This document shows positions 43,313 through 54,829 of a stretch of 64,000 bases of DNA, in pieces. The position numbers were made by a program, and so were the translations under genes. Below the pieces are notes generated by a model. It saw only the letters and a list, made by a program, of their open reading frames with translations, did not search any database and was not told the DNA's origin. The DNA is taken from contig JANTQA010000070.1 in assembly GCA_027625915.1 (NCBI GenBank), forward strand, positions 1,679,001 through 1,743,000. The letters are read 5' to 3'. Each line of letters starts with the position of its first letter. Positions within the stretch are counted from its first letter, which is position 1. The DNA comes from Anaeramoeba flamelloides (taxonomy: Eukaryota; Metamonada; Anaeramoebidae).

Positions 43313-43544
43313 ACAAATAGTTTATACTTTGCCATGAAAATGATAATATTATTTTTTATATATATTTTATTATTTTTCTTCTTCTTTTTTTTTTATTTGA
43401 TAAATTTTCTTTAATTGCTCCTTTCTCTAAATAAATAAAAAAAAATTGAATTTTTCATTTTTGGCTGGGAAACCTTTGAGTAAAATAGAATTTAATATTC
43501 TTTTCTAACCCTCAATAGTTAATAACTTTCGGTTTTTTTTTTTA

Positions 43545-43645
43545 TTTTCAGTTTACTCATACTATCATGTTTCAGTATCTACATATTAACAAGTAATCAC
43601 TGGATCTTTTTCCTTTGCAATTTTCCGCCGGAATAAGAGAAATTT
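43545..43645 (-). repeat. Dispersed repeat A, inverted partial copy
   Basis: The reverse complement reads GCAAAGGAAAAAGAT, ACTTGTTAATAT, GAAACATGATAGTATGAGTAA. It matches 44600-44670 on the opposite strand. The pair forms an inverted repeat flanking the last Rab exon. Confidence 0.65.
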
Positions 43646-43898
43646 ACTTGTGGAAAAAATGGAAAAAAATATAATATGAAGTTTATTATTATGATAATAA
43701 TTATAATAGAATAACAATAAAATAAAATAAAATAAAAATTGTTAATTTGGGTTATTTTTTATTGAAAACTCATTTTTTAAAAAATTAATTTTTACATAAA
43801 AAACAAATTTTAAAAGAATCTTGTTTTATTAATGGATATTTAAATATTTTTTCTTATAAATAATAATAAATAAATAAATAAATGTTTTTATGTGTTTA

Positions 43899-46800
43899 TT
43901 AACAACAGCCTTTTTTTTTATCATTTTTTTTGGTAAGGTTGTTTAAATATACATAATTTTCTTGTTTTTCTTCGATCTCTTCAACTTCTCCTTCTTTGTT
44001 TGGTAATAATTTTATAAGCCCCATGAATGCTTCGTGTACATTTTCCCCGGTTTTGGCGGATGTTTGAAAGAGTAGCATTTCATTTTCTTCACAATATGTT
44101 TTTACTTCTTCAATGTCGACATTTTTATTTTCTAAATCACTTTTATTTGCACATAAAACAATTCTTACGTTTTGAGATACTTGTGTTTTGAGTTCGTCAA
44201 CCCATTTTTTTGCTTTATTAAACGATTCTCTAACTGTTTGATCGTAGACTACCAAGGCCCCTCTAGCACCTCTATAATACCTTTTTTTTTTTTTTTTTAA
44301 TATTATTCAGAATAATAATTTAATTTAAGAAAAGATTAAATCATTAGAAATGGAATTGATTAATTTTTGGAAACAGAATTCATAATTCCTATTTCTAAGA
44401 TCAATAAGTTTCCTTTAGCTTTCCAGAGGCTAACAAGCAAAGATTCAGTTATTTTTAGAAAAGGACTGAAAACAGTAAGCTTCTCAATTGGGGATAAGGG
44501 ATTTTTTATTTAAATATTTTTGAAAATCAGACTATATTCAATGTTTTTTATTATTTTCCATTTTTTACCTGGGAGAAATTTCTTTATATCGAGAAGAAGA
44601 GCTGCAAAGGAAAAAGATAAAGTGGTTATTTGTTAATACTGAGATAATAAAACATGGTAGTATGAGTAACTTGAAAATAAAAACTAAAAAGCAAAGGGAA
44701 CAAATATCAAAAATTTTTAAATATAGTTTAGATTAAAAAGAAAAAAGAAATTACAATATTTATACAAATACCCACCAAATTAACATTCATTATCAACTAT
44801 CAAACTCAACTAAATTAACCACAAGTATTGTGGCTGTGATTTTGGGTGTCCTTAAGCAAAAGTATTATTTTTGGGTTTTTTTCATTTGTAGCAATTTCTT
44901 TTTATAAACTCCTTCAAAACCTAATTTTTTTTTTTATTTTTTTTTACTATTCCTCTTTTTTCATTATTTCTTTATCAATTTTTTATTAATTTTTTGTTTT
45001 TGCTTTTTTTATCATAAAAATAATTTGGATGTGTCTTTTCCATGAATCACCGTGAAATTTATGTTTTTACTCTTAAATTTGTTTTAAGGGGATTTAAGTA
45101 AAAGGACATCCAGATTGTAATTTACACTTCTTCAATAATATTAATCATCTCATTTTTTTGTAGCTTTATTTTTTGGTAAATCTGATAGTGTTCATAATCG
45201 TTTCAGTACTGGAAAAGAAAATTTAAATGTGAAAACATTATAATTTTTTTGTTAACATTTCGTTGGGTATATATGTGATCTTACTTTTGGTGAAAAAAAG
45301 TTGGTTTTATTAATAACGATGTGCTATTGGGTTTCTTTTTTTCGAAACAGTGATCATGTTCACAAAAGGTAAAAGAATTTAAAATCAATTGGAAATCACT
45401 CAAATCCCTTCTAAAAATTCATCAAAAGATGAAGTAGACATCTTCAAAATATTAATCAAGCATGTTCCCGAAGGTTTGGTTTTTGTGTGATAATTTTACA
45501 AAAAATAAAGTCTTGAAAATATCCTTCTTTCCCCGTTCTCTAATATAATGTCCTCTGGGTATCAAAATAATTTAATTTGGAAAATTTAGTTAATTTAAAC
45601 TTTATTGAAAAGTATTTTAAAATGTGTTTTAGGAATAGGACTTTCAATTTCAAGATTGCTCACTGTAAAAAAAAAGATATTTTATTTTGAAAAATAAAAC
45701 AATACTTTTTGGATCATTTTTTGTAAACCATTTGATTATCTTCTGGTTATACACATTTATAATTCAAATAAATGTAAATACACTTTTCGCGCCTTTTAAG
45801 AAACTCTTTTGGTGGGTTTTTTTTTTAGATGTCTTTTTTTATTTTATGTAATTTGGTTGTTTTTGTTCAAGGATTTTGATAAAAAATTATTTGAAAAGAT
45901 GAAATTTGAAAACAATTTTTTTTTTAATTCTCCAATAGGCGGATTAAATTTCCTAAAAGTATCCAAATCTAAACCCCATTCCAAAAATTTGGACACACCC
46001 AAAATCAAAAATAGGCAAAAAAAAAAAAACTCTCAATTTATTATATTTTTCCAAAACTTAATATAAAATTACATTTAAGTTATCCAGTATTACTATTTTT
46101 ATAAGTAATCATTTTCATCCAAATAAAAGAAAAAAATATAAAACGAATAATTAAAAATTGGTGTGTCCAAAATGATGAAACGAGCCTAACAAAAAATGTA
46201 TTGGTAAATTTGTTGAAATTTCACCAATAATAGTTGATCGATCAAATGATTAGATATCATCAACCAAATATATACTTTTTTTCTATTTAACAAAATTCAA
46301 CACTTAACCTTCTATCAACCATCGAAAAAAAATTCCAGATCTAACGAAACAGATTAGGTAACTGGAAAACAGGAAATGAAAACAAAACAAAAAAGACAAA
46401 AAATGAAATGGTTTGTAAAATCAAAATTATTTCCAAATTGAATGTAAAGTGTGGTATTGTTATTCTTTCAACTGTTTAAACTGTGCCCAAATTTTTGGAA
46501 TTTAGTTTAATAGTGTTTATACTGTTCTTTCCAAATTCTCGTATTTTGGTTTTTAAGGTTGATTGTTCACTTTTTGGAGAAAAAAATTTTGAAAATAAAT
46601 TCATTTTAAAAAAGTTTTTAATAGATTATAAAAGCAGGTCTATTGAAATTTGTTGACTGTTTTATCTAAGACCTTGAAAATATTTTCTTTAAGCATTTTT
46701 AAAACGGCTCAAGTGTGTTTTCAATTAATTGGAATTCTCCATTCAAACCAAAATCAAAAAAGCAATCGACTTTGAAAAATAGCCTGATTCAAAATTTGCT

Positions 46801-49328
46801 CAATAAATGGTATTTTTTAGGATCCTTTTCCACAGTCTTATTAATGATAACAAGTCTGGTTTTTTGGTTAATTAATATTTGGAATTTGCTTTTTTTTTTC
46901 TGTTCAGAAATCAAACAAGCAATGGATCAAATTTTAAAGCCAATTGTTTGTGTGTTTTATTCAGTTTTGTTTGTTTTTTCTTTAGTGTTCAGGACTTTTT
47001 TTGTTATTTATTAATCCTTTTTACAGTCGATTTTTCTTTTTATTTTCTTTTTAATATTTTTTTTTTTTTTCTTAGCTTATTCTCCAAATCGTTGTTTTTA
47101 TTATATGGGTTGAGGTGCCAGGAATCAACAGCCATCAGCAATTGAAAGATAAATGAATTTGAACTATTTTTTAAACAAAGCTTTTATAGTTTGACAATTA
47201 TTTCTATTAATGTTATTTTCCAATTAATAGTGGTATTAAAATAATAAATGGTAAAAAAATTTCACTTCATTTTCATTTTCCTTTTCATTTTCCTTTTCCT
47301 TTTCATTTTCCTTTTCATTTTCCTTTTCATTTTTTTATTTCTAATAAATTTCAAAGCAATAGATTGGAAATTGTGTTTTTTATTAATTGTTTTGGTTTCT
47401 TTTTATGGCATATGTTCGGTGAAATAACATTCCGAAATTAAAGGAATATTTTAGAACAAGAAAAAATGAAAATTAATTGAACTTTGATCCAATTTAAATT
47501 CCAAATCTTATTAAATGAAAATTTTTGTTTCAAGCTCCCAAATTGTTTCCCACAAATTGCTGTTAAATTCAAAAAATATGTTTTTAAAATTTTTTAGTTC
47601 AATTTCTCCTTTTTCATTTTTTATTACTCACTTTCGATAAAGATGAAGAAAGAAGTTTTTTAGTCGTTTAAATTCCAAGAAACGATAAAAATAAGTTGGT
47701 TGTGGAAATCTTCTTGCAAATGATATGTTTTGAATGAGTGGTTTTTCAAATTAAACAAAAAGGAAATTCAACTAAAAATTGTGTGTCATTTTTTTGAATT
47801 TATCAGTATTAGCCGAAAAAAACCAAAGATCTTGAAAAAAATCACTTAGAAATGGTATTTTTGGTCATTTTAGGCTTTCTTTTTGCACTTTTGAGATAAA
47901 ATTTTAATTAGTAAAATTTGATTTTAACAGTGGATCCAGCTTACTGGTATTTGAAATTCAAATGGGATAAATTTTCAGCTGATTGTGCACTTTTAACACA
48001 TTTAAATCTTGGTTTTTTTGGGAATTCTAAGTTCTCCCAATAAATCTTATAAAAAAGTACCGAAACAAATAAATAGAGAGAACACCAAAATTACAACCTA
48101 CTTTCTTTGCAAACTCAATGATAGAAGGAAAGGGAAAATGAAGTGAAAATTTTTTCCCATTTATTATTCAAACACCATTATGTGTGAAAAATAAATTCTT
48201 TTAGCAATATCCACATCCATTTGAAAAAAGTGTAGAATAAAAGTTTTACAATGTGGCACTCAAACTGCTTAAAAAAGTCAATAAAATGGTTTGGAATATA
48301 CTTTTTACAATTTGAAATCCTCACTTTTTTAAAAAGGTTAACAGCTATTTGTTTTTTGAAAATGAACAACCAATTTCTCTTTTTTGTTTGAGATAAACAT
48401 AATTATTCTTTTTCGAATTTGTTGAATTTAAAGATTCCAAGTTACTTTTAATTACTAAATAAAAGTAACAAAATTATCACATATCTTTCTATATGAAAAA
48501 AAAGCATAACTCCCGAGAATTAAAATAAATCATCAAAGTTCCAAATTCTAAAAAGGAAAATTATAGAATACAACTGATTTGTGGAATTAAATCTAAAGTT
48601 CGAATTTTGCAAGATCCTTGAAACCTTTTTTATTTGGGAAAGTTGAATGAAAATTTTGTTCATATTATTTTTTAACAAATAGTGTGAAAAGGTTTCTTTG
48701 TCATACCTTTTCATATTTACTAAAAAAACTAAAAAAATATATATATAGCTTGTTTTTCTTCATAGTTTGTGTTTGAGGCGAGTTGGGATCTTATCTAAAA
48801 AGGAAAATAAAAGAATAATTTTTGAATGGTTGGAAAATTTTCTCTGAGTTTGTTTTGGGAATAAAGTTCATAGTAACATTTAGTAACGTTTGAAACCATT
48901 TTTTTAACAAGTGTTTGCAAATTATTTCACAAAAGAATTAAAGATCGTTGTTTTGTTTTGATTTTTTCATAAAAGAAGAAATTAGAAAAAAAAAAAAAAA
49001 AAATTACATTGGCGCAAGACTATGGTACTGTTCTTGGCCAGCAGTGTCCTATAAATTAATTACAAAAAAAAAACAAAAGATCTCAGATCATGCTAAATTA
49101 AGAGAACAAATGAAAAAGAGAAAACCTGAAAAAACAAACCCAAATTAGAAGCTGAAATTGTTTGTCAAATGTATTTATTGTTTTTTGAACATGGCTTGCT
49201 CCTATTGTTGGTTCGCATTTATTTGAAAATTGGTTTTTATGAAACCTTAGCAAAAGTGAACTTTTTCCAACAGAAGACTCGCCAATTATCACAATTTTGA
49301 AAGAGTAAATTTTGTTTTCAGAAGTCAT
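43899..49328 (-). CDS. Rab5-like small GTPase, three exons with one giant intron
   Basis: 203-residue Rab GTPase from exons 49140-49328, 49008-49048 and 43899-44280. Introns are 91 bp (GTTTGT..TAG) and 4727 bp (GTAATT..AAG). G1 is GESSVGKSS (16-24). Switch I holds Thr41 (PTIGASHVQKT). Exon 1 ends LLIW; exon 2 supplies DTAGQEQYHSLAPM (64-77, last codon split); exon 3 continues YYRGARGALVVYDQT. G4 is NKSD, G5 is SAK, and the C-terminus KKKGCC provides the double-Cys geranylgeranylation site. YHSLAPMYYRGA is the Rab5/21/22 signature, so an early endosomal role is likely. The switch II Gln of DTAGQE is kept, so GTPase activity is expected. The 41-base middle exon was found by hand between stretches of repeat DNA. 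Ends in TAA. Confidence 0.93.
44576..44880 (+). repeat. Dispersed repeat A, copy 2
   Basis: Aligned with 3420-3690: TTGTTAATACTGAGATAA, AAACATGGTAGTATGAGTAA, AAAAGAAATT, TTATCAACTATCAAACT, GTGATTTTGGGTGTCC. It lies in the giant Rab intron about 300 bases from exon 3. Confidence 0.65.
45970..46504 (+). mobile_element. Tc1/mariner-like MITE, copy 3
   Basis: About 535 bp flanked by TA. The left end is AACCCCATTCCAAAAATTTG; the right end is GTGCCCAAATTTTTGGAATT. The interior matches copies 1 and 2, including GTGTGTCCAAAATGATGAAAC, GTTGATCGATCAAATGATTA and CTTCTATCAACC. It lies in the giant Rab intron. Confidence 0.8.
47267..47331 (+). repeat. Hexamer minisatellite TTTTCC/TTTTCA
   Basis: About ten tandem units of CATTTTC and CTTTTC arranged as repeated 12-mers. 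Pure pyrimidine apart from the A of each CAT. Confidence 0.85.
47570..48190. repeat. H-type repeat region
   Basis: It shares TTAGTTCAATTTC, AACTAAAAATT and GAATTTATCAGTATTA with 38.1 and 58.3 kb. It also shares ACTACAACCT-CTT, AAAATTTTTTCCCATTTATT and ATTCAA with 49725-49860 and 57810-57845. Probably two related or nested MITE copies; boundaries are unclear. Confidence 0.5.
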
Positions 49329-49724
49329 TGAGAAAAATGATTTCTTTTTTGATTTTTGCGAGACAAAAAATGTATTGATTTTTTCAAAGTTTTACACTTT
49401 TAGAAGGTATATCCCATTTAAAAGTGTTGGAAAGGTTTGTAAACTGTTTGAGAGTGTTTGAAAGTTTTTAACTGTTTGAAAAGGCTGAAAGCTTGATCAA
49501 AGTAAGGAGATTCTTTGGGGTATCTTTGAATTCTTTTCTCATCTTGTTTTGTACATTTACTTGTTCTTGTATACTTTGGTTCTATTTTCCGAAAATACTA
49601 AAAAAATACATTTTCAATTCTTTAAACATTCCTTTTTTTAAGCCAAAAAACTCTGAAAAAATTTTTTTCAAATACTGGTACTTGGATTATAAAAGGGAAT
49701 AATTTTCATTTTATTTTCAATTTC

Positions 49725-50170
49725 CTTTTACAAATAGAGATCGAAACTACAAACTACAACCTGCTTCCTTAAGAACTCTTGTTATTCATGAAAAACATGG
49801 AAAAGAAGATAAAATATTTTCCCAATTATTATTCAACTACCATTATAATAATGAGAATGTTTTTAAAAAATTTTTTCAATCATGTAAATATTTTGTAAGG
49901 TCAATCAATTTGTAACAAAAAATAACAAATATCGATAAATTCAATAAAATTTTTGAAACTTTTTTGTTCAATTTCCTTTATGTTAAAGATTTTTACTTTT
50001 GGTTTGAAGAAAGAACTAGGTGTATTTAAATTCAAGAACATTTGGAAACTTTTTTAATTTTAAAATATTCTTTGCTATAAACCATTTCGAAAGATGATTT
50101 TTCGAATTTAATAGAAATTGGAATAAATATTTCTTTTTATTTTTTTGAATTTATCAAAAAATATTTCAAT
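49725..50170. repeat. H-type repeat, additional copy
   Basis: Blocks ACAAACTACAACCTGCTTCC, TTTTCCCAATTATTATTCAA, AATAAAATTTTTGAAAC, GTTCAATTTCCTTT and TTTGAATTTATCA recur in the same general relationship as in 47.6-48.2 kb and 57.6-58.5 kb. Diverged. Confidence 0.45.
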
Positions 50171-51106
50171 AATCTTGTTAATAATTTATTTTATTATTAT
50201 CTAGTTTTTGGCTTCAACGATAGTTTAATTGAAAAAATGATAATTTTTAGGTAAAGTTTAGAGACCCGATTATTTGGGAATTATTAAATGTTTATTATAA
50301 TATTTTTTCAATTTTACTTTTTTTAAAAAAAATTGATATTTGAGATATTGCACATTAAAAAAAAGAATATTATACGTAAACATAATTTTTTTAAAAAAAA
50401 AAGACTCTTGACTTTAATTTGATTGCAATATATATCATATCTGTGTTTTTTTTTTATTGTTTTTTTTTTTTTTTCCCATTTGCTAAAATGCCTTTCATTA
50501 AATAATAATCTTTATTGATTTCCTAATATTATTTTTGGGGTTTTTGTTAAATATTTTAAAATAATTGAAATAAAAATTAACAAAATTACTATTATTTAAA
50601 ATTATTTTTTTTTGAGAGTTTCGATTTTTATCAATTATATTAAATATTCTTGATTAATGTTAATTACAAGAATAATTTTATTTATTAATCTATATCAGTA
50701 AGTGTTGGTATATGCATTCTTATAATATTGAAACCCAAAATAAAAAAAAAAAGTGACTTTTAATAAGAAACTAAAAGATGTCAGTTAACTAATATCCATT
50801 CAGTGACATTATAAATAGTTATTGATATTTTTATTTCATATTATTTTTTTTTGTTTGAGAAATATGTTAAGAAATAAAAATTTTTCCTTTAAAAGATAAT
50901 ATTTTGAATTGACTTATAGTAGATTTTTTTTATTGCTAAGGGTTCAGTGTTATTAAATATTTTTCAAATAAACTTTGTTTTTTTTTTTTTAGTGATTAAA
51001 TATATAATTTTTAATTAGCTTGTGAACAAATCTTTTCATTGAAAGTGATTTTTACTAGTTTTACAACCAACTACATTTTTAAGGTATAAAATATTCAATG
51101 GTGTTT

Positions 51107-51124
51107 GGGGGGGGAGGGGGGGGG
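51107..51124 (+). repeat. G8-A-G9 tract
   Basis: Eight G, one A, nine G. In this A+T-rich setting it is a strong candidate for a G-quadruplex. Noncoding; nearest gene ends 1.8 kb away. Confidence 0.9.
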
Positions 51125-52599
51125 TGCAAAATTCTAAATAGAGTTCTGGATTTCAGAATCTAGGGTAATGAGTTTATAAAAAAAACTTTCTAAAAAAAGA
51201 TGAAATTGTTTTGATTTTTTCTTGTGCTTTAAATCTAATTTAAAGTTTGAGATGTGGCAGTTAGGGTGGTTGTAGTTTCTAATTTAAGGGTATTATTGTT
51301 GCTGATTTTCTGTTTTGAAAATTCGAAAGAATGTAATAAAATATTTGATTTTACCCAATATTTTTAATGTCTGGAAACTCAGAGTGCTTGACTAAATAGT
51401 TCATTAAAATTTTTGTCATAGAAAAAACTTTTAAAAATATAAATAATTGATGAAAATTCTATTCTAATTGAATAATATTTATATTCTTCCAATGTTATAT
51501 TTTTATTTTTTGATTGTAAATAATAGAGAAAATTTATATAATCTACCCAATTCTTTTGAATTGTAAAATAGTACCCTTTTCTTGTTTATTTTTTTTTTTT
51601 TTTTTTTTTTTTTTGGGGGAGTGTCCATTTTGAAAAAAAGAAAGTTTTTAATTCTGGTTCTATTACTAAAAAATAAATACTAGAGTGCAAAATTTAAATT
51701 TGAAAAAGAAACCGTCCACTTGTAGAATTGAGAAAAGAACTGAAGTTAATAAAAAATAAATCTTTATTTTTTTTTTTTGAACATTATTTTGATTCGAATT
51801 TTTGGTTTTATTAAATTAAGTTTTGGATCTAGAAATGTGTTTATACAAATGTGGGGAATTTATCAAACGAGTAAACTAAAAAAATAGGCCTGAATGGGTG
51901 TATTAATCCACAAATCGTTACTTTTAGAAAACCAAATAAGAAAGACCAATATCCAAATAAATTTGATAAATTTTAAAAAGAAGTAGCAAAAAATAGAACA
52001 ACATGTATTTTAGGGTATATTTTTTTCTTTAAATTCTTCATTTCGGATGAAATATAAACAGGTTATTACCTAGGAGTTCTCGGCTGATTACTATTTATTA
52101 TTATTTTATAAACCAGTTTTTTTTTTTAATTTATTTTCAGAATTTTCTTTTCAAATATTTTCATCAAGTTAGAATAAAAAAATACTTATTCAAGATTAAA
52201 GAAAAGGATTTGAATTAGTGGTATCAAAAAAACAACTATATAAGATTCAGCTCAAAGAAAACGAAAAATGTAAGAAAAAATTGAAATCAGAATCTAGATT
52301 ACTATTCGGTTTTTTTACAATTTATTCCAATAAAAATAATTATCAAATCAAGCAAGGCCATCCAATAATTTTTTTTTCTGAAGAGTGAATTTGTAAAATA
52401 ACTAATTATCTGTCAATCTAATAAGAATTATATCATCCAAATGAAAATTGAATTTGAAAATTCATTTCTGGGATCAAATAGAAATAACAAGTATTTTATT
52501 GTTCGTCTTTTTCTCAAACAAAAGTATATACCTGAAGAATTAAAACCCAAAACAATAAATTTAGAAGTAATTATATCAATTTTTTTCTGAAAAAAACAA

Positions 52600-52820
52600 G
52601 TAAGAAATAATTTATATTTATTTTTTTTCTGGTAAATTTTTTGTTTTTTTTTTATTTTTATTTTTTTGATTGTTATATAAATATATTATACTATAATATT
52701 TTCTACTCTATAGTTTTTTATTAAAAAAAAATAATGTATTTTGATAAATGATTTGAATAATTCGCTTTCACATAAGCTTTGGTACTCAAATTTTGCATAA
52801 TGTGCTTAATTTCTAAAGTG
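52600..52820 (+). repeat. Dispersed repeat B, copy 2
   Basis: Matches 17700-17900: TTATTAAAAAAAAATAATG, GATTTGAATAATTCGCTTTC, ACATAAGCTTTGGTACTCAAA. Confidence 0.55.
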
Positions 52821-54109
52821 ACAAGTAACACTTATCTATTTTTTCGCCAAATGTAATAGAGTAATTATTCACGTGTGGGTACAATTAAACATTGAATGTA
52901 AGTTTATTTATCAACTTTAGAGCGGTGAGTTATCATTTTTAAATAGAATTCATTTGTCCCAAATAAATTTTTCAGTCAAAAGATATGTTGCTTTTTTGAG
53001 TTTGTATTTTTGATCAAAAAATAGAAAAATAAAAATTTGCAAAAAAAAAAATTGTTTTGAAGAAACCTCACTTTTGGAAATTTCTTAGAGTGTTTATGAA
53101 CAAATAGCCGTGAGATTTAAATCTTATTTTAAAAATACAAGAAAAATAAATCAAATAGGTAATCCTTGAAGAGTTAAAAAAATTGATCATTTATTTAATT
53201 CACAAATTTTTATTTAACTTCTTGAAATTTAAAATATTGTTTAATATTTTATTAAAAAAATATCAAAGGGTATAAAGAACAAAGTTTTATTCTTCAAATA
53301 AACTTTTTGAAAAAATTTATTATTTTTTTTGTATAAGAAATATTAATTTCGTGTTGATTTTTAGGTGTTTGTAAATCCTCTAAAAAATTGGGAAATAATT
53401 TTAAATTCTATTAACATGTTTAATAATTAGGTTTTCAATAATCCATTGAAAAAAAAATAAGAGTGGGTTTTTTGTTATTGATTATAAATAATAGAATTAA
53501 AAAGTATTTCTTTCCATTATAGTTGTAGTTTTTAGGTTTTAAAAAAGTGTTTTGGGGCAATTTTTAATTTGATTATTTGGTGATTTTTTATCGATTTTTT
53601 TTATTAAATAAAAGATAATCTCGATTTGAACTGTTCGTAAATTAAAAAAATTAGATTTTTTCAAGTTTTAAATAATTATTTTAATTTTTTTGAAATTAAG
53701 TAGATTTTTTCTCATGGGTAAATTAAAACATTGTGGTTTCATGTTTAAAGTGGATTTAAGTACACTTTCTTTACAAACAATAAGATTTCTTTCTTCTTTT
53801 TAAAGATAATAATTTTTTTTGAAATAATTCAGAAATATTATTAGTTTTGAACTTTTCAAAAATGAGAAAAATGGATCAAACTTTTAAAATCAATTATTAA
53901 ATTCAGAAATTAACTTAGAAAGTAAGTTTAATTTTGTAGTATTCAGATTTGAACTTTTTTTTTCAATTTCGGGATGCAGGAATTTTTTTTTTGAATTTGT
54001 TATTGGATTTAATTTTTTTTTTTTTAGTTTACAAATCCCTTAATTTAAGACTTTCGAAAAAAAATTCTTGGGTTTTCTTTTTATTGCTGAAATTAAAAAA
54101 AAAAAAAAA

Positions 54110-54445
54110 AACGTTCCTTTTTCCAATCTCCAAAAGAATCGAGTAAAATCAAAGAGTTTTTTCAATTCTTTTGAATTATAAAAAACGCCATTATTTTTTC
54201 TTGAGTTTTTAAGTTATTTGGAAAATCTATCTATTTTCTTTAGGTTTTTTTTTACTTTTCGTAATAAACCAAAGGTTTATTAAAATTTTCGGTTTATTTA
54301 GAAAAGTAAAAAAACCCTAGAACACTTCACAAATAAAATGGAAAACCTCAAAAAAATCTAGAAAAACCTAGAACACTTCAACCGACAAAACAGAAAATCC
54401 TGTGAAAATCTAGGTATCTACGGCACTTAACGACACTCTATACAC
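54110..54445. repeat. Foldback element, third copy
   Basis: It contains the hairpin (54243-54316) TTTACTTTTCGTAATAAACC.. / ..GGTTTATTTAGAAAAGTAAA, then ACACTTCACAAATAAAATGG, AAAACCTCAAAAAAATCTAG, a second ACACTTCA unit, and the end TCTACGGCACTTAACGACACT. The left end looks truncated. Confidence 0.65.
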
Positions 54446-54829
54446 TCACTTCAAACCATTAAAAAATCTAAAAAATTATTTTTGAATAACATAAAAAGAA
54501 TAAAAATAAAAAAAAAAAAAACGAAAAACAATTATGAAATAAAATGAATTAAAGATTAAAGAGAACGATTGATTTTTATTTAAAATATTATTAATGGACT
54601 AAAACAGTACTTTTATAAAAAGAATAAAAAGAACAACAAAAAAAAAAAATTAACTCATTATATAGATAACTTTAAAAACACTTCATTTTCACATATAAAA
54701 AAATGCAAAAATATTAAAAAGTATTTCCAAATATAAAAAATCAAAAAAAAAATAAATCAGCTAATATGTGAAATATAAATGAATTAAAAAATAATTTCAC
54801 AGATTATTTAACGTCAAAGTTTATTCTTT

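Larger units (their letters stand above)
40045..43898. other. Convergent intergenic interval with MITEs
   Basis: Spacer between the 3' ends of eL31 and the Rab gene. There is no coding exon. It contains a 200-bp palindromic MITE (41957-42156), foldback-family sequence (about 42890-42990 and 43085-43312) and an inverted partial copy of repeat A (43545-43645). Confidence 0.55.
44281..49007 (-). other. Giant Rab intron (4727 bp)
   Basis: Contains a copy of repeat A (44576-44880), a mariner-like MITE (45970-46504), a TTTTCC minisatellite (47267-47331), H-type repeat DNA (47570-48190) and an E2F-like TTTTCGCGCC site (45784-45793). An exon-like open stretch near 45390-45470 on the plus strand is unassigned. 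There is no recognisable nested gene. Splicing out the whole interval restores the invariant DTAGQE..YYRGA region. Confidence 0.85.
49329..54829. other. Gene-free interval upstream of Rab and downstream of the carrier gene
   Basis: No convincing exon. It contains an H-type repeat (49725-50170), a G8-A-G9 tract (51107-51124), a poly-T run near 51.59 kb followed by GGGGGAGTGTCC, repeat B copy 2 (52600-52820) and a foldback copy (54110-54445). The Rab promoter must lie just above 49328, but no motif is recognised. Confidence 0.55.

Noticed and set aside
46715-47145. Hydrophobic overlapping frames in the Rab intron
   Set aside because: T-rich DNA produces Phe/Leu/Ile frames on this strand; there is no conserved motif.
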